Origin: Pelagibacterium montanilacus
GTDB taxonomy: Bacteria > Pseudomonadota > Alphaproteobacteria > Rhizobiales > Devosiaceae
Assembly (NCBI RefSeq): GCF_003992665.1
Contig: NZ_RZMX01000025.1
Location: forward strand, 124,001 to 188,000
Length of the DNA stretch: 64,000 nt
Direction: 5' to 3'
In this document: positions 61,347-64,000 of the stretch, piece after piece
Layout of the letters: the number at the start of each line of letters is the position of its first letter
How positions within the stretch are numbered: the first letter of the stretch is position 1
Notes under the pieces: model-generated
The model's input: the letters and a program-made list of their open reading frames with translations, nothing else
What the model was told of the DNA's origin: nothing
Databases searched by the model: none
Made by a program: the position numbers and the translations under genes

Positions 61347-63086
61347 TCAAGAGTGCTGCGCCTCTGGATCTGATACTGCTTGATCCGAGACGTCACTGTC
61401 CGGTGCAGAACGATCTTGGCCTTGCCAAACGTGCGGTGGCACAGGCATGCGATAGTGGCGGCAGGCCGTGAGGAGGATTGGGGTCAGCCGAAGTCGAACA
61501 GCGCTTACTCGCTCATGCAGAGGATGCTCGCTCATTACGCGATTAAGGAGATCAAAGACGGCTTCGAGCGACTCATTAAGTGGCAGACCAGGTACCGATA
61601 ACCCGTGATCTCGATCGCCATCCCAGAAAACTTCATCCGTTCGATCGTCCGGAATCCAAATTTGGTGGGTCATGTGCGGAGCGTGATTCAGCAACGCGCT
61701 TCGCAAACGCTCTGCGCGTTCCTGGTCTCCGATCATCGCAAGCCAAGCGAGAACAAAGGTGTAAAGAATTCCCGCGCGCGTATGCTCTTCGAAGTATGCG
61801 TCGCTGCGGTCTCGGGGATGGGCGAGAACGTCTCGATAGTCTGTCGCCGGCGTCGGATAGTGCTGCCGCATCCTCAGTCCGTTGCACAGGTGATCGGACA
61901 TGGCACGGATGTAGTCGGCGACGTTCGAAAGACGTCCGCGCACATCTGCGAGACGCATGAACAGAGCCAGTTCGATCGCAAAGTCATCACGAACAGGGAC
62001 GGCAAGCGCCGGGTTAGCGTTCAGCATCCCGATCGCTATGTTGAGTACCTTATCTGCGCCTTCACCCATCGCCTGCGCGAATGCCTCGTCGTGCCCGTCA
62101 CTGATGGCGTCCAACCATAGTCCGTGGAGAGACAGCCTGCCCAGCGTTTCGAACAACGCAATGTTGATATCGACTGCATTCCGTGAATTTACGGCCATTG
62201 AAAGCGCGTAGCGCTGGTCGGCGAACGGCCCAATCTTCTCGACGAGAAGCAGGCGAGCGATAATGAAGTGAAGATTCAAGACCTGGTTGAGATGAGCCAG
62301 CCTCTCCTGTTGCGTCGGACCCTTGCGCAGACGGCCACTATCGCAGTGCTGCCAGCTGCGTAGCAGCACTAGCTCAGATGCTTGATACGCTGCCTCAAGG
62401 TTATCGGCGTCGCGAGCCCATACAAAGAGTATCCAAAGGCACAGATAGGCCTTGCGCAACTGGCGTGTGCGCTCCGTCTGGTTCTTGGGCTCAGTGAAGA
62501 TGGCATTGAGCAAAAGTCCGAAATGCCGATAAGCTACGTCGGGTTGGTCAAGCATCGCTAGCGCCTTCTGAAACACCCCCCGGTTCTCGCTCTCAACCAA
62601 CTCTGCACGTAGCATGCCGCTGAGTATCTGGTCCGCGAGGCGATTGCCGTTCCACTCGGCGAAGTGAACGTTGGCTTTTTCGTTCGACCGGCAGAAGCCG
62701 CTCCACTGGGCGCGAATGTCCTCGCGCATCTCGCCGCCCATGCAGACACAAATGACGACGGGCAGATCCATCAGGTGGGGTGGGATGCGGTTCGGGATAT
62801 AATCATCAAGAACCTCGTTAAGCGACGGCCGCACAGCCTGCTGACCAGTATCCCAATGCTCTCGCGTCAAATCACCCGATTTTATCGTGAACAGGAAAAG
62901 GCTTCGAGCGCCATCCCGATCAGGATCGGGGCCGATTGCAGCGACGTCGACACCGGCTTGCCGGGTGCCGCGCCGCGGACGGGTTAGAACTTCGAACCCA
63001 CTTTCAGCCAGAAGATCGGGCAAAATAGCGTCAAGTTCGTCGCGTTCGCGCAGCGAGCGCAAATAGTGCGTAACAACAAGTTTCAT
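61347..63086 (-). CDS. Unknown protein with N-terminal PD-(D/E)xK nuclease-like segment
   Basis: 579 residues. I do not recognise the family as a whole. The first 90 residues show a restriction-endonuclease-like pattern: helix RDELDAILPDLLAESGFEV (Glu17), RQAGVDVAAIG with Asp47, and LFLFTIKSGD with Lys69; Thr67 stands where Glu or Gln is usual, so activity is uncertain. A Cys/Met-containing strand region (PVVICVCMGGEM) follows. The remaining 450 residues are mostly helical, with repeated Trp/Leu/Arg helices and no membrane segment. Its ATG overlaps the stop of the upstream gene (ATGA). A+T content is higher than in the core genes. Confidence 0.6.
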   Translation of the reverse strand: MKLVVTHYLRSLRERDELDAILPDLLAESGFEVLTRPRRGTRQAGVDVAAIGPDPDRDGARSLFLFTIKSGDLTREHWDTGQQAVRPSLNEVLDDYIPNRIPPHLMDLPVVICVCMGGEMREDIRAQWSGFCRSNEKANVHFAEWNGNRLADQILSGMLRAELVESENRGVFQKALAMLDQPDVAYRHFGLLLNAIFTEPKNQTERTRQLRKAYLCLWILFVWARDADNLEAAYQASELVLLRSWQHCDSGRLRKGPTQQERLAHLNQVLNLHFIIARLLLVEKIGPFADQRYALSMAVNSRNAVDINIALFETLGRLSLHGLWLDAISDGHDEAFAQAMGEGADKVLNIAIGMLNANPALAVPVRDDFAIELALFMRLADVRGRLSNVADYIRAMSDHLCNGLRMRQHYPTPATDYRDVLAHPRDRSDAYFEEHTRAGILYTFVLAWLAMIGDQERAERLRSALLNHAPHMTHQIWIPDDRTDEVFWDGDRDHGLSVPGLPLNESLEAVFDLLNRVMSEHPLHERVSAVRLRLTPILLTACRHYRMPVPPHVWQGQDRSAPDSDVSDQAVSDPEAQHS

Positions 63087-64000
63087 CGCTGTCCTCGCTG
63101 CTCTAGTTTGAGGCGTAAGAGCATATGGTCAAGGCCGACCGGGTCCACGATGTTGAGGAGGGGTATTTCCGATGAGATCGAGAACGATTTCATCTTTGTC
63201 TCGGTCAGGTGGGTGGTGCCCTCACCGGTAGTGATCGGCGTCAGTGATGAGCGACCGTACAGGATGTACTGTTTTGTGACGAGATCGTCCAAGACGGATT
63301 TCCGTCGCCCCTGCTCCAAACCTCGTTCCATCTCCTCGTTCCACCTCACACGCTCCGCCTCGCGATGACTTTCGCTGGGCCGCAGTTCGACCAAGCGTTC
63401 AATGCCCTCCATCGCATCCTGAAGTGCGGTCTTGCGTGCGAGAAGTTCAGAAATGCCCGAGCCGATCGCTTCGCCTTCTGCGAAGTAGCGCTCAAGGTAC
63501 TTCTTCAGCTTACCGCCATAGCTCAGAAGGAGGGGATCGTAGATCAGATCGAGGACGTCATTCGCGATTTCCGGAGATCCACCGCGGAGTACCGCTAGCG
63601 GTATGGCAACCGCGGTCAGCGGATCGATGAAGAACCATCCGACTGCCTTGCGGCAGAGGAAAAGTTGGTCCGAGGGGGCCGGCGGAAGAGACGCCGTAGG
63701 GATCGAGAATGGAGGATCATCGATCCCAATGCCGCAGATTTGGCTAGCCACGCAACTACGAGTGTGCGTACCCCCGTTGAGCAGCCAGTACACAACCGCT
63801 TTACCCAGCCCGTCAGCGTCTGCTAGCTTCAGCGCATGGTAAGTGCTCTGGAACGCGTCGAACGTAATCCGGCCCTTTGAACGATCGAACATCTCACCAA
63901 GTAGGCGCACTACATCCTCAGCGCGCCCGGCGGCTACGAGCTGGTATGTAGCATGGTCAATGTGCGAGATCGTGCCAGTGTTATCTGGGTCAACGTCGGC
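63083..64000 (-). CDS. Unknown protein, partner of the nuclease-like gene (partial)
   Basis: Open to the window edge, at least 305 residues of the C-terminal part; the real start is outside. No family is recognised. It begins within a helical stretch (LVAAGRAEDVVRLLGEMF, ITFDAFQSTYHALKLADADGLGKAVVYWLLNGG), passes a block with several Cys (SCVASQICGIGIDDPPF), WFFIDPLTAVAIPLAVL and LIYDPLLLSYGGKLKKYLERYF. A charged coiled-coil-like stretch follows (ESHREAERVRWNEEMERGLEQGRRK), and the protein ends in a Leu/Arg-rich tail. It overlaps the downstream nuclease-like gene by ATGA, so the two are made together. Codon and base use differ from the core genome. Confidence 0.55.
   Translation of the reverse strand, partial: ADVDPDNTGTISHIDHATYQLVAAGRAEDVVRLLGEMFDRSKGRITFDAFQSTYHALKLADADGLGKAVVYWLLNGGTHTRSCVASQICGIGIDDPPFSIPTASLPPAPSDQLFLCRKAVGWFFIDPLTAVAIPLAVLRGGSPEIANDVLDLIYDPLLLSYGGKLKKYLERYFAEGEAIGSGISELLARKTALQDAMEGIERLVELRPSESHREAERVRWNEEMERGLEQGRRKSVLDDLVTKQYILYGRSSLTPITTGEGTTHLTETKMKSFSISSEIPLLNIVDPVGLDHMLLRLKLEQRGQR

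Noticed and set aside
61380-62211. Several plus-strand open frames of 60 to 170 codons opposite the nuclease-like gene
   Set aside because: No ribosome sites or recognisable motifs; they mirror the minus-strand codon pattern.

Overview
The window is a GC-rich chromosomal segment of an alphaproteobacterium. The order Hyphomicrobiales is likely, and a Devosiaceae-type organism such as Devosia or Pelagibacterium is possible. The clues are a CheS-like STAS gene ahead of cheA, the F1-only atpHAGDC operon, the mdh-sucCD-sucAB-lpd run, an Omp19-type lipoprotein, the obgE-proBA-nadD-rsfS-rlmH-envC-ctpA run, and a dispersed palindromic repeat of a type I remember from Rhizobiales. Taxonomy is inferred from gene content only. 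The ectoine/hydroxyectoine operon points to a salt-exposed lifestyle.

Layout. 1-1108: two ATPase genes of a branched-chain amino acid type ABC transporter (livF cut by the window edge, livG). 1210-10341: methylglyoxal synthase and a chemotaxis cluster on the minus strand (STAS, cheA, cheW, then cheD, cheR, cheB, cheY), split by a plus-strand pair (glycosyltransferase and O-antigen-ligase-like protein). 10380-13047: a 3-hydroxyisobutyryl-CoA hydrolase-like gene and a homoserine-dehydrogenase-like SAF-domain protein. 13095-19151: MarR-type regulator (probable ectR) divergent from ectA-ectB-ectC-ectD-ask, closed by a hairpin terminator. 19164-24900: deoD, leuD, a CPBP protease, leuB, a VOC protein, an Omp19-like lipoprotein and zapE. 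25087-35412: TCA-cycle genes mdh, sucC, sucD, sucA, sucB and lpd, with two unrelated small genes between them. 35826-38871: a YibQ-like protein, rppH, an Asp/Glu racemase-like gene and a periplasmic sensor-like protein. 39027-44087: F1 ATP synthase. 44298-48790: priA, xerC, a tandem repeat and an EamA transporter. 48830-58980 (minus strand): ctpA, envC-like, rlmH, rsfS, nadD, proA, proB, obgE, a GNAT gene, rpmA and rplU. 59618-60264: a gamma-glutamylcyclotransferase-like gene and tRNA-Ser(CGA).

After tRNA-Ser the character changes. From about 60265 to the window end the DNA is visibly richer in A+T. It holds a frameshifted acetyltransferase and a two-gene minus-strand unit with overlapping start and stop codons. 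The proteins of that unit are unfamiliar: one has what looks like a PD-(D/E)xK-type nuclease segment at its N terminus, and its upstream partner is cut by the window edge. This is the best candidate for an undescribed system here, and it sits where islands often integrate.

A second theme is a roughly 100-bp composite palindrome (7231, 11560, 13046, 13617, 14596, 57000, and a three-unit tandem form at 47519). It lies between genes, in two places supplies or contains the stop codons of the neighbouring genes, and in one place sits inside the ectoine operon.
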